Positions 55,220 through 64,000 are shown, counted from the stretch's first letter. The stretch is 64,000 nucleotides of DNA from Paragemmobacter straminiformis (GCF_014243445.1 NZ_JACLQD010000005.1:1-64000); one strand, 5' to 3'. Made by a program: numbers and translations. Notes: generated by a model from the letters alone, not told the origin.

Positions 55220-56236
55220 ATGAAAAAATCCGTATTCCTCGGTGTCGTCGCTGCGACCGCGATGACCGCAGGCTTCGCTTCGGCTTCGACCCTTGATGAC
55301 GTCAAGGCGCGTGGCGAGCTGCTCTGCGGGTCGAACACCGGGCTGACCGGCTTCGGCGCACCCGATGCAAACGGCAACTGGGTCGGTTTCGACGTGTCGC
55401 TGTGCCGCGCTGTCGCCGCCGCCGTTCTGGGCGATCCGGCCAAGGTCAAATTCGTTCCGACCACGGGCGAGACGCGTTTCACCGCGCTTGCCTCGGGCGA
55501 AGTCGACCTGCTGGTCCGCAACTCGACCTGGACCTTCAGCCGCGACAATGACCTCAAGCTCGATTTCGTCGCCGTCAACTACTACGACGGTCAGGGCTTC
55601 ATGGTCAAAAAGGACCTCGGCGTTTCGTCGGCCAAGGAACTCGACGGTGCCACCGTCTGCATCCAGACCGGTACCACGACCGAACTGAACCTTGCCGACT
55701 TCTTCAAGTTCAACAACATCAGCTACACCCCCGTCACCGTGCAGGACGACTCGGAAGCGCAGCGCCAGTATCTGGCCGGTGCTTGCGACGCCTACACCAC
55801 CGACGCTTCGGGTCTGGCTGCCTCGCGCGCGACGATGGCCGATCCGGAAAACCACATCATCCTTCCGGAAATCATCTCGAAAGAGCCGCTTGGTCCGGTT
55901 GTGCGCCACGGTGACAACCAGTGGGGCGATATCGTCCGCTGGACCTATTTCGCGCTGCTGATCGCCGAAGAAAAAGGCATCACCAAAGCGAACATCGAAG
56001 AAGTCGCGGCTTCCTCGACCGACCCCGAAGTGCGCCGCCTGCTGGGCGTCGAGGGTGACTCGGGCGTGATGATGGGCCTCGACAACAACTGGGCCAAGAA
56101 CGCCATCGCCGCCAACGGCAACTATGGCGAAATCTTCGAAGCCAACATCGGCGCTTCGACCCCGATCGGTCTGGCCCGCGGCCTGAACGCGCTGTGGACC
56201 CAAGGCGGCCTGCAGTACGCGCCGCCGCTGCGCTGA
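55220..56236 (+). CDS. bztA: Amino acid ABC transporter, periplasmic binding protein
   Basis: 338 residues. A signal peptide of about 22 residues ends in AGFASA. The family-3 solute-binding fold shows VKARGELLCGSNTGLTGFG, FDVSLCRAVAAAVLGD, TTGETRFTALASGEVDLLVRN (split here as TTGETRFTALASGE and DLLVRN) and a DDSEAQRQYLAGACDAYT hinge part. It is closest in layout to BztA/AapJ, which bind glutamate, glutamine, aspartate and asparagine. First of four genes in the Bzt/Aap order. A terminator-like hairpin follows at 56247. Confidence 0.93.
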   Translation: MKKSVFLGVVAATAMTAGFASASTLDDVKARGELLCGSNTGLTGFGAPDANGNWVGFDVSLCRAVAAAVLGDPAKVKFVPTTGETRFTALASGEVDLLVRNSTWTFSRDNDLKLDFVAVNYYDGQGFMVKKDLGVSSAKELDGATVCIQTGTTTELNLADFFKFNNISYTPVTVQDDSEAQRQYLAGACDAYTTDASGLAASRATMADPENHIILPEIISKEPLGPVVRHGDNQWGDIVRWTYFALLIAEEKGITKANIEEVAASSTDPEVRRLLGVEGDSGVMMGLDNNWAKNAIAANGNYGEIFEANIGASTPIGLARGLNALWTQGGLQYAPPLR

Positions 56237-56246
56237 TCTGAAACGG

Positions 56247-56275
56247 GGGCGCGTGGGAAACCGCGCGCCCTTTTT
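56247..56275 (+). terminator. Partial terminator between bztA and bztB
   Basis: A 10-bp stem (56247-56256 with 56261-56270, one G-U pair) closes GAAA and is followed by TTTTT. Such hairpins behind binding-protein genes keep the binding protein in excess over the membrane parts. Confidence 0.85.
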
Positions 56276-56367
56276 CCACCCACCTAAATGACATTCGGCC
56301 CCGCAGTCAGCCTGCGGCATAACCGGCGGAAAGCCGGAGCATGGGCCGGAAACAGGGGAATATGACG

Positions 56368-57669
56368 ATGGCGATGGCCTCCGAGGCGCCGAAAGATGGC
56401 TTTCGGCTTTCCATGCTCATTTACGATACGCGCTTCCGGTCTTTCACCATTCAGGTGATCGTGCTGCTTCTGGTGCTGCTGGGCATTGGCTGGCTGGTTG
56501 ACAATACGATTGCGAACCTTGCCGCCAAGGACAAGGACATCAACTTCGGCTTCCTGTGGAACCGCGCCGGATACGACATCGAGCAGCAGCTCATCCCCTA
56601 TACCAACGACAGCACCCACGGCCGCGCCGCGATCATCGGGTTGTTGAACACGCTTGTCGTGGCCTTCTGGGGCTGCATCTTTGCCACCGTCATCGGGGTT
56701 TTCGTCGGTGTCCTGCGCCTGTCCAAGAACTGGCTCGTCGGTCGCCTGATGACCGTCTATGTCGAAGCCTTCCGCAACGTGCCGCTGCTGTTGTGGATCA
56801 TCGTCGTCTTTGTCGTGACCTCGGAAACCGCGCCGCAGCCCAAGGATTTCAAGGTGACCGCCGAAATGGTGCAAACCGGCGCTGAACCGGCCGCGCAAAA
56901 GATCCTGTTCAACACCATCGCCATAACCAACCGCGGCTGGAACATTCCCGGCCCGTTGTTCGAGCGCCCGCTGCCGACCGTGCATCTGGGATCGGTGCCG
57001 TTGAACCTGACCTTCCTTGCCATCATCGCGGCGGTGGTGGGCTCTTTCGTGGCGAACCGGCGCGTCCTGCGCCATGCCCGACTGGTGCAAGAGGACACCG
57101 GCATCCGGCCCGTGACGTGGTGGAAAAGCCTGCTGATCCTGATCGCCCCGATTGTGATCCTGCTGGTTGCTCTGGGCTTCCATCTGGATATTCCCGCCTT
57201 TCCCGCCGACGAGAACGGCGTGTCAAAGGGCTTCAACTTCCAGGGTGGCATTCTTGTCCAGCATTCGTTCAGCGCGCTGCTGATTGCCCTGTCCCTTTAT
57301 ACCGGTGCCTTCATCGCCGAGGCCGTTCGCGCGGGTGTCATGGCCATCAGCCGTGGCCAGACCGAGGCGGCCTATGCCCTCGGGCTGCGCCCCGGTCGCA
57401 CGATGAACCTGATCATCCTGCCGCAGGCGCTGCGGGTCATCATCCCGCCGCTGATCTCGCAATATCTGAACCTGACAAAGAACACCTCGCTTGGCATCGC
57501 GGTCAGCTACCTTGATCTGCGCGGTACGCTGGGGGGCATCACGCTGAACCAGACGGGGCGCGAGCTTGAGTGTATGCTCTTGATGATGCTGACTTATCTC
57601 ATCATCAGCCTTATCATCTCGTCGCTGATGAACGCTTTCAACTCTGCCGTAAAACTGAAGGAGCGTTGA
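56368..57669 (+). CDS. bztB: Amino acid ABC transporter permease
   Basis: 433 residues from ATG 56368 (MAMASEAPKDGF), 8 bases after AGGGGA. ATGs at 56341 and 56362 are too far or too near the site. The long periplasmic insert between the first helices and the EAA-type loop EAVRAGVMAISRGQTEAAYALG identify the AapQ/BztB type of HisM-related permease. Inner-membrane partner of the following permease. Confidence 0.92.
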   Translation: MAMASEAPKDGFRLSMLIYDTRFRSFTIQVIVLLLVLLGIGWLVDNTIANLAAKDKDINFGFLWNRAGYDIEQQLIPYTNDSTHGRAAIIGLLNTLVVAFWGCIFATVIGVFVGVLRLSKNWLVGRLMTVYVEAFRNVPLLLWIIVVFVVTSETAPQPKDFKVTAEMVQTGAEPAAQKILFNTIAITNRGWNIPGPLFERPLPTVHLGSVPLNLTFLAIIAAVVGSFVANRRVLRHARLVQEDTGIRPVTWWKSLLILIAPIVILLVALGFHLDIPAFPADENGVSKGFNFQGGILVQHSFSALLIALSLYTGAFIAEAVRAGVMAISRGQTEAAYALGLRPGRTMNLIILPQALRVIIPPLISQYLNLTKNTSLGIAVSYLDLRGTLGGITLNQTGRELECMLLMMLTYLIISLIISSLMNAFNSAVKLKER

Positions 57670-57671
57670 GC

Positions 57672-59105
57672 ATGTCCGACACCCGTGCCGAAACGGCCTT
57701 CATCCGGACCGAGATGCTGGCCCCCGAACTTCCGCCCGTTACCGAACGCGGAATCATCAAATGGCTGCGCGAAAACCTCTTCGCGGGGTGGCTGAACAGC
57801 GCCTTGACCATCGTCAGCCTTCTGGTCGTGTTCCTTTTGCTGAAATCCGCGCTGCCCTGGTGGCTGAACGGGGTGTGGAACGCAACGTCGCTGGGCGAAT
57901 GCCGCACCATCGCCGGCCCCGAGGGAGGGGCCTGCTGGGCGGTCATCAAAGCGCGCTGGCACCAGTATATCTTTGGTTTCTACCCGCAGGACGCCTATTG
58001 GCGGCCCATCCTTGCCTTTGCGCTGATGTTCGTCGCGCTGGCGCCGGTGCTTTACTACGGGCTGCGCAACGGTGCCAAACTGATCGGGACGGTCGCTGTT
58101 CTGACGGTGCTGTCGCTTGCGCTGCTCGACCATGATGTGACGCATGTCGTGTTGATCGCGGTTTTGATGGCAGTGCTTTTCGCCGTTTCATGGATCGCGC
58201 CGAAGCGGCTTGTCTATGTCACGCTGCTTTACCCCTTTGTCGCCTTCTGGCTTCTTTGGGGCGGATCGGTCTGGAAGCCGGTCGCCACGCTGCTTGGCTT
58301 TGGCGTGATGGTTCTGGTCTACCGGCTGATCCAGCCGCGGCTCGGGGTCATCATGGGAACGGCCATCGGTTTTCTGGCGGCCTGCTTTTACTGGCTGTTC
58401 GTGCAAGGCATCATCACCGGAGCCTTGGGCAGCCTGCCACCCGGCCTTGCAGGCGTGAACTCCGACCAGTTCGGCGGGTTCCTTCTTGCCTTTGTCATCG
58501 GCGTCACGGCCATCACCTGTTCGTTGCCCATCGGCATCCTGCTGGCCTTGGGGCGGCGGTCGGACATGGTGTTGATCAAGACGCTGTCGGTCGGCTTCAT
58601 CGAATTCATCCGTGGTGTGCCGCTGATCACGATGCTTTTCACCGCATCGCTGCTCTTGCAGTATTTCCTGCCGCCGCAGACCAATTTCGACCTTATCCTG
58701 CGGGTCGTCATTCTGGTGACGCTGTTCGCCGCGGCCTATATCGCCGAGGTGATCCGAGGGGGCCTCGCCGCCCTGCCGCGCGGGCAGTATGAAGCGGCCG
58801 ATGCGCTGGGGCTGGATTACTGGCAGGCGCAGCGGCTGATCATCATGCCGCAGGCTTTGAAGATTTCCATTCCGGGAATCGTCTCGACCTTCATCGGGCT
58901 GTTCAAGGACACCACTCTGGTCAGCTTTGTCGGCCTGCTCGACCCGCTGCGCGGGGTGACCCAGATCGTCCGCGCCGACATCAACTGGAAGGGCATCTAC
59001 TGGGAGCCCTACATCTTTGTCGGCGTCATCTTCTTTCTCATCTGCTTCGGCATGTCCCGATACTCGATGTATCTGGAACAGAAGCTGAAGACCGACCATC
59101 GCTGA
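57672..59105 (+). CDS. bztC: Amino acid ABC transporter permease
   Basis: 477 residues from ATG 57672 (MSDTRAETAFIRTEMLAPEL). It has extra helices in the middle compared with bztB and the EAA loop EVIRGGLAALPRGQYEAADALGLDYW, broken here as EVIRGG and LPRGQYEAADALGL. Matches AapM/BztC. It begins two bases after the bztB stop, so the permeases are made together. Confidence 0.92.
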   Translation: MSDTRAETAFIRTEMLAPELPPVTERGIIKWLRENLFAGWLNSALTIVSLLVVFLLLKSALPWWLNGVWNATSLGECRTIAGPEGGACWAVIKARWHQYIFGFYPQDAYWRPILAFALMFVALAPVLYYGLRNGAKLIGTVAVLTVLSLALLDHDVTHVVLIAVLMAVLFAVSWIAPKRLVYVTLLYPFVAFWLLWGGSVWKPVATLLGFGVMVLVYRLIQPRLGVIMGTAIGFLAACFYWLFVQGIITGALGSLPPGLAGVNSDQFGGFLLAFVIGVTAITCSLPIGILLALGRRSDMVLIKTLSVGFIEFIRGVPLITMLFTASLLLQYFLPPQTNFDLILRVVILVTLFAAAYIAEVIRGGLAALPRGQYEAADALGLDYWQAQRLIIMPQALKISIPGIVSTFIGLFKDTTLVSFVGLLDPLRGVTQIVRADINWKGIYWEPYIFVGVIFFLICFGMSRYSMYLEQKLKTDHR

Positions 59106-59117
59106 GGGATCAAGCAC

Positions 59118-59885
59118 ATGGCTGAAGCACAGAAAATGCAGGTTACCGACGAAGTCGCGATCAGCATCAGCAACATGAACAAGTGGTATGGCACCTTTCA
59201 CGTGCTGCGCGACATCAACATGACGGTGAACCGTGGCGAGCGGATCGTGATCTGCGGCCCGTCAGGTTCCGGCAAATCGACGTTGATCCGCTGCATCAAC
59301 CGGCTCGAGGAACACCAGCAGGGCCAGATCGTCGTCGATGGCACCGAGCTGACGAGCGATTTGAAGAATATCGACAAGGTACGCTCGGAAGTCGGCATGG
59401 TGTTCCAGCACTTCAACCTGTTTCCGCATCTGACGATTCTGGAAAACTGCACCCTCGCGCCGATCTGGGTTCGCAAGATCCCCAAGCGCGAAGCGGAAGA
59501 GACGGCGATGCATTTCCTGACCAAGGTTAAGATCCCCGAGCAGGCGAACAAGTATCCCGGCCAGCTTTCGGGCGGGCAGCAACAGCGCGTGGCGATTGCG
59601 CGGTCCTTGTGCATGAAGCCCCGGATCATGCTGTTCGACGAGCCGACCTCGGCCCTTGACCCCGAGATGATCAAAGAGGTGCTCGACACCATGATCGCGC
59701 TTGCCGAAGAAGGGATGACCATGCTTTGCGTGACGCACGAGATGGGCTTTGCCCAAGCTGTGGCGAACCGCGTGATCTTTATGGATCAGGGCCAGATCGT
59801 CGAACAGAACGAGCCGAAAGAGTTCTTCAACAACCCCAAGAGCGACCGGACCAAGTTGTTCCTGTCACAGATCCTCGGGCATTGA
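59118..59885 (+). CDS. bztD: Amino acid ABC transporter ATP-binding protein
   Basis: 255 residues. Walker [10 protein letters not shown] (47-55), the signature [15 protein letters not shown], Walker [15 protein letters not shown] and the switch histidine in VTHEMGF are intact. Its close kin are GlnQ, HisP and AapP. Powers the BztBC channel. Followed by palindromic elements of the GGTGCG family. Confidence 0.95.
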   Translation: MAEAQKMQVTDEVAISISNMNKWYGTFHVLRDINMTVNRGERIVICGPSGSGKSTLIRCINRLEEHQQGQIVVDGTELTSDLKNIDKVRSEVGMVFQHFNLFPHLTILENCTLAPIWVRKIPKREAEETAMHFLTKVKIPEQANKYPGQLSGGQQQRVAIARSLCMKPRIMLFDEPTSALDPEMIKEVLDTMIALAEEGMTMLCVTHEMGFAQAVANRVIFMDQGQIVEQNEPKEFFNNPKSDRTKLFLSQILGH

Positions 59886-59889
59886 GGCC

Positions 59890-59963
59890 GGTGCGCAAAA
59901 GCTGCGCACCCCGTTTCCTGTCAGCCGTTATGCCTGCATAGGGTGCGCAGTTCCTGAGCACCC
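59890..59963. repeat. Two palindromic hairpins after bztD
   Basis: GGTGCGCA/TGCGCACC (59890-59897, 59903-59910) and GGGTGC/GCACCC (59941-59946, 59958-59963, with inner CAG/CTG pairs). The first may act as 3' end of the bzt message. Convergent gene ends meet here. Confidence 0.8.
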
Positions 59964-59965
59964 GC

Positions 59966-60469
59966 CTATGCTACGATTTCACTCGGAATGATAAAGTCTA
60001 CCGTGGTCGCCTGACCGAAGGCGGCGTCGTCCCAGATGTCGATCGAGAAGTCGCAGACAAGGGTCGCGCCGGTGGGGTAGCGGGCGAATTCGGGGTTGTT
60101 GGGTTCGCGGGCGACAAGGCGGCGGGCGAAGTCGGCGATGCCGGGGTTATGGCCGATCATCATCACCGTGTCAGCGGTGGCATGGCGCAGCACGGCAAGC
60201 ATCACTTCGGCCCCGGCGTGATAAAGGGCTGGTTTCAAATGCAAAATCGGCGTGCCGGGCAGGGCGGGGGCGATGCCGCTCCATGTTTTGCGGGTGCGAA
60301 GGGCGTCCGAGCAAAGCACCTCGTCGGGCACATAGCCGCGCGACGAGAGCCATATGCCAAGGTCGGCGGCGGCGGCCTTGCCGCGTTCGTTGAGCGGGCG
60401 GTCATGGTCGGGGGTGAGCGGGTCGTCCCAGCTTGATTTGGCGTGCCGAGTCAGGATCAGACGCTTCAT
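59966..60469 (-). CDS. SixA-like histidine phosphatase
   Basis: 167 residues from the ATG at 60467-60469 (MKRLILTRHAKSSWDDPLTPD). The RH of TRHAKS (positions 8-9) is the phosphohistidine site, and MMIGHNPGIADFARRL holds the second catalytic histidine. Small SixA-type members remove phosphate from histidine-containing proteins such as HPt domains or NPr; the target here is unknown. An ATG 129 bases upstream is in frame, but the product would start with a basic tail unlike the family. Confidence 0.9.
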   Translation of the reverse strand: MKRLILTRHAKSSWDDPLTPDHDRPLNERGKAAAADLGIWLSSRGYVPDEVLCSDALRTRKTWSGIAPALPGTPILHLKPALYHAGAEVMLAVLRHATADTVMMIGHNPGIADFARRLVAREPNNPEFARYPTGATLVCDFSIDIWDDAAFGQATTVDFIIPSEIVA

Positions 60470-60501
60470 ATCGTGGTGCCCCCCTTTTTTGGCGGGATGG
60501 T

Positions 60502-61143
60502 TCAATCCACCCCGTGGAATCGGCGCATGTGGTAGGCCGACTGTTCTGCAAGTCTTGCATAGCCTTGCGAGAGCGGGCAAGCGCGACGGGGGTGGCAACC
60601 TTCGTTAAGGCAATCTGAACCCGTGTCGAGATAGGCGTGGCAGGCTGGCACGTCGTAACCAAGGTTAGTTAACGCCCCCACCGGACAGGCCGAAAGGCAG
60701 GGTTTTGCCACGCAGCCATCGCAGGGCCTTGCGGCGGGGGGAGCAAGGTCGATGCGGTCGCGCAAGGCAAGCGCGCCGCGAAAGCTGACCATAAGCCCTT
60801 GATGTTCATGGACCAGCAGCCGAACGGGGCTTTCCCAGATGCGCCCCGTCCGCAAGGCCCAGCGGTAGAAGGGGTGATAGGGCGGGCCGCCAAAGGGAAA
60901 GATCGCGGTCGCGGAATGGGCCGAAGCGATATTAACCAAGACCCGTTCCGACCAGCGGTCGACCGGATCGCGCTGGCCGTCGCGCCATTCGGGCTGGGCC
61001 GTCAGATGCGCCCAAAAGCCCGGTTCGGCCGGACCGACCAAGAGCAGGGTTCCCGTGCCGGGAGGGGCTGAATCCTCGGGCTCGGGGTAGAATCCGCCCA
61101 ATATTTCAAGATGATGGGCGGCGAGGGCCTGCGCCAGTGTCAC
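60502..61143 (-). CDS. Ferredoxin-like protein with eight cysteines
   Basis: 213 residues. The C-terminal half has [18 protein letters not shown] (C-x2-C-x4-C-x3-C-P) and then [23 protein letters not shown], given here as [14 protein letters not shown] and CHPRRACP, with four more cysteines. This suggests two 4Fe-4S clusters. The layout, with an N-terminal part of about 140 residues and a C..YL motif, recalls the epoxyqueuosine reductase QueG half, but spacing differs and no B12 site is seen. I cannot assign a reaction. Its ATG overlaps the argB stop (ATGA), so the two genes are translated together, though no link to arginine synthesis is known. Confidence 0.75.
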   Translation of the reverse strand: MTLAQALAAHHLEILGGFYPEPEDSAPPGTGTLLLVGPAEPGFWAHLTAQPEWRDGQRDPVDRWSERVLVNIASAHSATAIFPFGGPPYHPFYRWALRTGRIWESPVRLLVHEHQGLMVSFRGALALRDRIDLAPPAARPCDGCVAKPCLSACPVGALTNLGYDVPACHAYLDTGSDCLNEGCHPRRACPLSQGYARLAEQSAYHMRRFHGVD

Positions 61144-62039
61144 CGCTTGACGCGGGGTTTGACCCGCGGTTCGGTGCTGCGGATCTGGCTGCCTGCGCCG
61201 TGGTCGGTGAACAACTCCATCAGGCAGGCATTGGCGACGCGCCCGTCAAGAATAGTTACCGCGCGCACGCCTTCCTCGAGGGCCAGAAGGGCGGTTTCGG
61301 TCTTGGGAATCATGCCACCGCCGATGGTGCCATCTTTTATCATTTCGCGAACTTCTTCGGGGGTGATCGCGGTCATGATCTCGCCCGCGGCGTTCTTCAC
61401 GCCGGAGACATCGGTGAGCAAAAGCAGGCGGTCGGCCTTGAGCGCGCCCGCGATGGCGCCAGCGGCGGTGTCGCCGTTGACATTGAACGTCTCGTTATCG
61501 GCCATGCCGGTTGCCACGGGGGCGACGACGGGGATGATGCCGGCGTTGTAGAGGTCGCGCAGAACCTGCACGTTCATTTCGATGGGGCGGCCCACGAAGC
61601 CAAGCTCGGGGTCGTCGGCTTCGCAGACCATCAGGTCGTCGTCCTTGCCCGAAATGCCCACGGCGCGGCCACCGGCATCCATGATCGCCTGCACGATGCG
61701 CTTGTTGACAAGGCCCGACAGGATCATTTCGACAACCTGCACAGTGGCCTTGTCGGTCACCCGTTTCCCGCGCACGAAGTTCGACTTTATGCCAAGCTTT
61801 TCAAGCATTTCGTTGATCATCGGCCCGCCGCCGTGAACCACGACGGGGTTGACCCCGACCTGCCGCATCAGCACGATGTCGCGGGCGAATTCGGCCATTG
61901 CGGCGTCGTCGCCCATGGCGTTGCCGCCGAATTTCACCACCACCACCGCGCCGGAATAGCGTTGCAGGTAGGGCAGGGCTTCGGAGAGCATCTTGGCGGT
62001 GAAGGCGGCGTCGGACATGGTGCTCGTCTGCGGTTTCAT
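61140..62039 (-). CDS. argB: Acetylglutamate kinase
   Basis: 299 residues. It phosphorylates N-acetylglutamate in arginine synthesis. [13 protein letters not shown] is the ATP loop, [14 protein letters not shown] the substrate part, and [16 protein letters not shown] plus [15 protein letters not shown] the remaining binding sites. The N-terminal helix ([20 protein letters not shown]) is the type that supports hexamers inhibited by arginine. MKPQTST start, with a second ATG seven codons later. Stop overlaps the next gene by four bases. Confidence 0.97.
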   Translation of the reverse strand: MKPQTSTMSDAAFTAKMLSEALPYLQRYSGAVVVVKFGGNAMGDDAAMAEFARDIVLMRQVGVNPVVVHGGGPMINEMLEKLGIKSNFVRGKRVTDKATVQVVEMILSGLVNKRIVQAIMDAGGRAVGISGKDDDLMVCEADDPELGFVGRPIEMNVQVLRDLYNAGIIPVVAPVATGMADNETFNVNGDTAAGAIAGALKADRLLLLTDVSGVKNAAGEIMTAITPEEVREMIKDGTIGGGMIPKTETALLALEEGVRAVTILDGRVANACLMELFTDHGAGSQIRSTEPRVKPRVKR

Positions 62040-62173
62040 GGGGGGCCTTTGGTCAGGGCGACTGCGGGTTCTGATTAGACCGATGCGACGGGTCTGCCAA
62101 GCGGGTTTGCGGGCTTCGGCGCTTTCCTTTCCCGAGGGTGCGCCCTAGGATTGCATCCAAAGGGGAGTGACGC

Positions 62174-62905
62174 ATGACAGGGCAGAAAACCATAGTCCTT
62201 ACAGGGGCTTCGCGCGGGATCGGCCATGCCACGGTGAAGCGGTTCTCGGCCGAAGGGTGGCGCGTGCTGACCTGTTCGCGCCAGCCCTTCGATCCGCGCT
62301 GCCCCTGGCCGGGGGGCGAGGAGAACCATATCCAGATCGACCTTGCCAGCCCCGACAAGACCATCGCCGCCATCGAGACGATCAAGGCCAAGGTCAATGG
62401 CCGGGTCGATGCCTTGGTGAACAATGCCGGCATCTCGCCCAAGGGCGAGGGGGGCAAGCGGTTGAATACATTGGAAACCGACCTGCGGACCTGGGGGCAG
62501 GTGTTCCATGTGAACTTCTTTGCCTCGGTCATCCTTGCGCGGGGGCTGAAGGACGAGTTGGCGGCGGCCAAGGGGGCCATCGTCAACGTCACGTCGATTG
62601 CGGGGGTGCGGGTGCATCCCTTTGCCGGTGCGGCCTATGCCACGTCAAAGGCGGCGCTGGCGGCTTTGACGCGGGAAATGGCGCATGATTTCGGGCCTTT
62701 GGGCGTGCGGGTCAATGCCATTGCCCCCGGCGAGGTGGAAACCGCCATCCTGTCGCCGGGGACAGACAAGATCGTCGAGAAACTTCCCATGCAGAGACTC
62801 GGCCAGCCGCGCGAAGTGGCGGATGTGATCTGGTTTTTGTGCTCGGACCAGTCGTCCTATATCTCGGGTGCCGAGATCGAGGTTAACGGCGCGCAGCACG
62901 TCTAG
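62174..62905 (+). CDS. SDR family oxidoreductase
   Basis: 243 residues. TGASRGIGHATVKRF binds NAD(P), ALVNNAGISPKGEG holds NNAG, SIAGV and YATSK hold the catalytic Ser-Tyr-Lys, and NAIAPGEVETAI follows. The GAEIEVNGAQHV C-terminus is the classical SDR end. Substrate unknown. It is divergent from argB with 134 bases between, and followed by a 130-base gap to the entericidin-like gene. Confidence 0.9.
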   Translation: MTGQKTIVLTGASRGIGHATVKRFSAEGWRVLTCSRQPFDPRCPWPGGEENHIQIDLASPDKTIAAIETIKAKVNGRVDALVNNAGISPKGEGGKRLNTLETDLRTWGQVFHVNFFASVILARGLKDELAAAKGAIVNVTSIAGVRVHPFAGAAYATSKAALAALTREMAHDFGPLGVRVNAIAPGEVETAILSPGTDKIVEKLPMQRLGQPREVADVIWFLCSDQSSYISGAEIEVNGAQHV

Positions 62906-63038
62906 GGCGGCGAAAAACATGCAGAGACGATATGCACAGTCTATGCAGACGCGGCCTTTGGCGGATTAGGGATTTCTTCGGAATTTGCGGGCGGCTTCCG
63001 GGGCCGCCCGATCCGGGTGCCAAGCCCCGGCGCTGCGG

Positions 63039-63179
63039 TCAGAGACCGGCTTGCGCCTGATTGCTTTCCTGCTGGATCGTCTCGCCCGTGGTTTCGACGT
63101 CACGCCCCAGACCTTGTATCGTCTCGCAGGCGGTCAGGGTCATCAGGGCGGCAAGGGTCAGGGCGAAGCGTAGGGTCAT
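63039..63179 (-). CDS. Entericidin-like small lipoprotein
   Basis: 46 residues from the ATG at 63177-63179 (MTLRFALTLAALMTLTACETIQG). The lipobox LTAC makes Cys18 the lipidation site. CETIQGLGRDVETTGETIQQ matches the EcnA/EcnB entericidin family, peptides linked to envelope stress in enteric bacteria. A longer frame to 63287 is open, but the short start is the family form. Confidence 0.88.
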   Translation of the reverse strand: MTLRFALTLAALMTLTACETIQGLGRDVETTGETIQQESNQAQAGL

Positions 63180-63333
63180 GGCAGTCTCCGGTTGAAAGAT
63201 ATTGACAGCAAACGCGGCGCGGCCCGAGAGGTTCCCGCGGCGGAACAGCGCCGGTGCGGGCAAAGGCCGACATTGCCGCAGGTGCAAAGGGTGCTTTCGG
63301 TGTTACGCTGCGTCGCAGCATCGGGGGATTCGC

Positions 63334-63954
63334 ATGGGCGTCGTCGTCACCATCGCGCAGCAGAAGGGCGGGTCGGGCAAGACCACGCTGGCCGCGAACC
63401 TTGCGGTTGCCTTTCAGCGGCAGGGTTTGCGGGTGGCGGTGCTTGACACCGATCCGCAGGGATCGCTGGGGCGCTGGTTCATGCTGCGGCGCGAGAGGGG
63501 CGCGGCGGGGATCGAGTTTTCGACCGCTTCGGCCTGGGGGGTCAGCTATGAATGCGAAAAGCTGCGGCGGCTGTCGGATGTGGTGATCATCGACACGCCC
63601 CCCAAGGTGGATGCCGATTTGCGGCCCGCGCTGCGCGAGGCCGATCTTGTGCTGGTGCCTGTCGCGTCGAGCCATGTGGATCTGTGGGCGCTGGAGGGCG
63701 TGCTGGATCTGGTATCGCGCGAGGGGCGGCGGGCGGTGATCGTGCTGAATCAGGCGCGCGCCGGAACGCGGTTGACGGCGGATGTGGCGGCGGCGGCGGG
63801 AAGCCATGCGGCCGTGGCCGCTTCGCGTCTGGGGCAGCGGGTGGTCTTTGCCGAAAGCCTTGGGGCAGGGCAGGGCGTGGCCGAGCTGGGCCGCAGCGCC
63901 GCGCGCGACGAGGTCGAGGCGCTGGCGGCGGAAGTGCTGGCCCTGCTGGGGTGA
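63334..63954 (+). CDS. Orphan ParA-family ATPase
   Basis: 206 residues from ATG 63334 (MGVVVTIAQQKGGSGKTT). The deviant Walker A loop KGGSGKTT (11-18), DTDPQGSLGRW and VVIIDTPPKVDADLR identify the ParA/Soj/MinD group. It is shorter than chromosomal ParA and has no ParB gene next to it. Orphan ParA proteins can position chemoreceptors, carboxysomes or other cargo; MipZ is larger. The function is open. The upstream frame (from 63202) is not ParA-like. Overall GC-rich, like its neighbours. Confidence 0.88.
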   Translation: MGVVVTIAQQKGGSGKTTLAANLAVAFQRQGLRVAVLDTDPQGSLGRWFMLRRERGAAGIEFSTASAWGVSYECEKLRRLSDVVIIDTPPKVDADLRPALREADLVLVPVASSHVDLWALEGVLDLVSREGRRAVIVLNQARAGTRLTADVAAAAGSHAAVAASRLGQRVVFAESLGAGQGVAELGRSAARDEVEALAAEVLALLG

Positions 63955-63955
63955 T

Positions 63956-64000
63956 TCAGCCGCGCTTTTGCAGGATGAGGACGTAGCCCGCATAGGCGCC
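63956..64000 (-). CDS. C-terminal end of an unknown gene
   Basis: The last 14 codons and the TGA of a minus-strand frame enter from the right edge (GAYAGYVLILQKRG). It meets parA tail to tail with one base between the stops. The fragment is too short to name; the look of the end is compatible with many cytoplasmic enzymes. Confidence 0.45.
   Translation of the reverse strand, partial: GAYAGYVLILQKRG

Overview
The window is high-GC DNA from an alphaproteobacterium, very probably a member of the Rhodobacterales (Rhodobacter/Paracoccus-like). The evidence is protein content and gene order: a Bzt/Aap amino acid transporter operon, a luxR-luxI pair, an entericidin-like lipoprotein, the etfB / PduO-type adenosyltransferase / HIG1-domain order, and ribosomal proteins with alphaproteobacterial lengths. 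No species can be named from the sequence alone. No rRNA, phage, insertion sequence or CRISPR array is present. This is core chromosome with a few accessory inserts.

Layout. 1-9 kb holds mostly minus-strand metabolic genes (etfB fragment, cobalamin adenosyltransferase, HIG1 protein, SDR, SH3 protein, P450), with parC and a lipoprotein gene on the plus strand. 7.8-23.2 kb is the first translation/transcription block: tuf copy 1, tRNA-Trp, secE-nusG, rplK-rplA, rplJ-rplL, rpoB-rpoC. 23.2-28.1 kb is an envelope-type insert: a putative rhamnosyltransferase, a DMT exporter, a GT2 glycosyltransferase, a LAB_N protein, a GT39 glycosyltransferase and a PAP2 phosphatase. 28.1-48.4 kb is the str-S10-spc-alpha superblock, from rpsL to rplQ. 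It is cut into several transcription units by hairpin terminators and new promoters, and it carries one non-ribosomal gene (GFA family) between rpmD and rplO. 48.4-49.8 kb is a LuxR/LuxI quorum-sensing pair. 49.9-55 kb holds a Deg-type protease, rarA, crcB, an RluA-type pseudouridine synthase and an ATP12 chaperone. 55.2-59.9 kb is a bztABCD-like amino acid ABC transporter. 60-64 kb holds a SixA-like phosphatase, a ferredoxin-like protein coupled to argB, an SDR, an entericidin-like lipoprotein and an orphan ParA.

How it works together. Most of the window makes the translation apparatus and core RNA polymerase, with Sec translocon parts (secE, secY) and adk in the usual places. The candidate promoters read here share one design: a TTG-type -35, an exactly 17-base spacer and a TA-rich -10. 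They sit upstream of tuf1, trnW, secE, rplJ, rpsL, rpmC, rplO and rpsM, with a weaker case before the protease gene. Stable hairpins sit between rplL and rpoB, between bztA and bztB, between rplO and secY, and after several operons; they probably set stoichiometry within operons. Small GGTGCG/CGCACC or GGTGGGC/GCCCACC hairpins recur in many spacers and look like a dispersed palindromic repeat family.

No clearly undescribed defence or biosynthetic system is visible. The items most worth following up are the near-identical tuf pair, the luxRI pair beside the ribosomal block, the dispersed palindromes, the two 13-bp minisatellites, the envelope-modification cluster, and the eight-cysteine protein fused translationally to argB.
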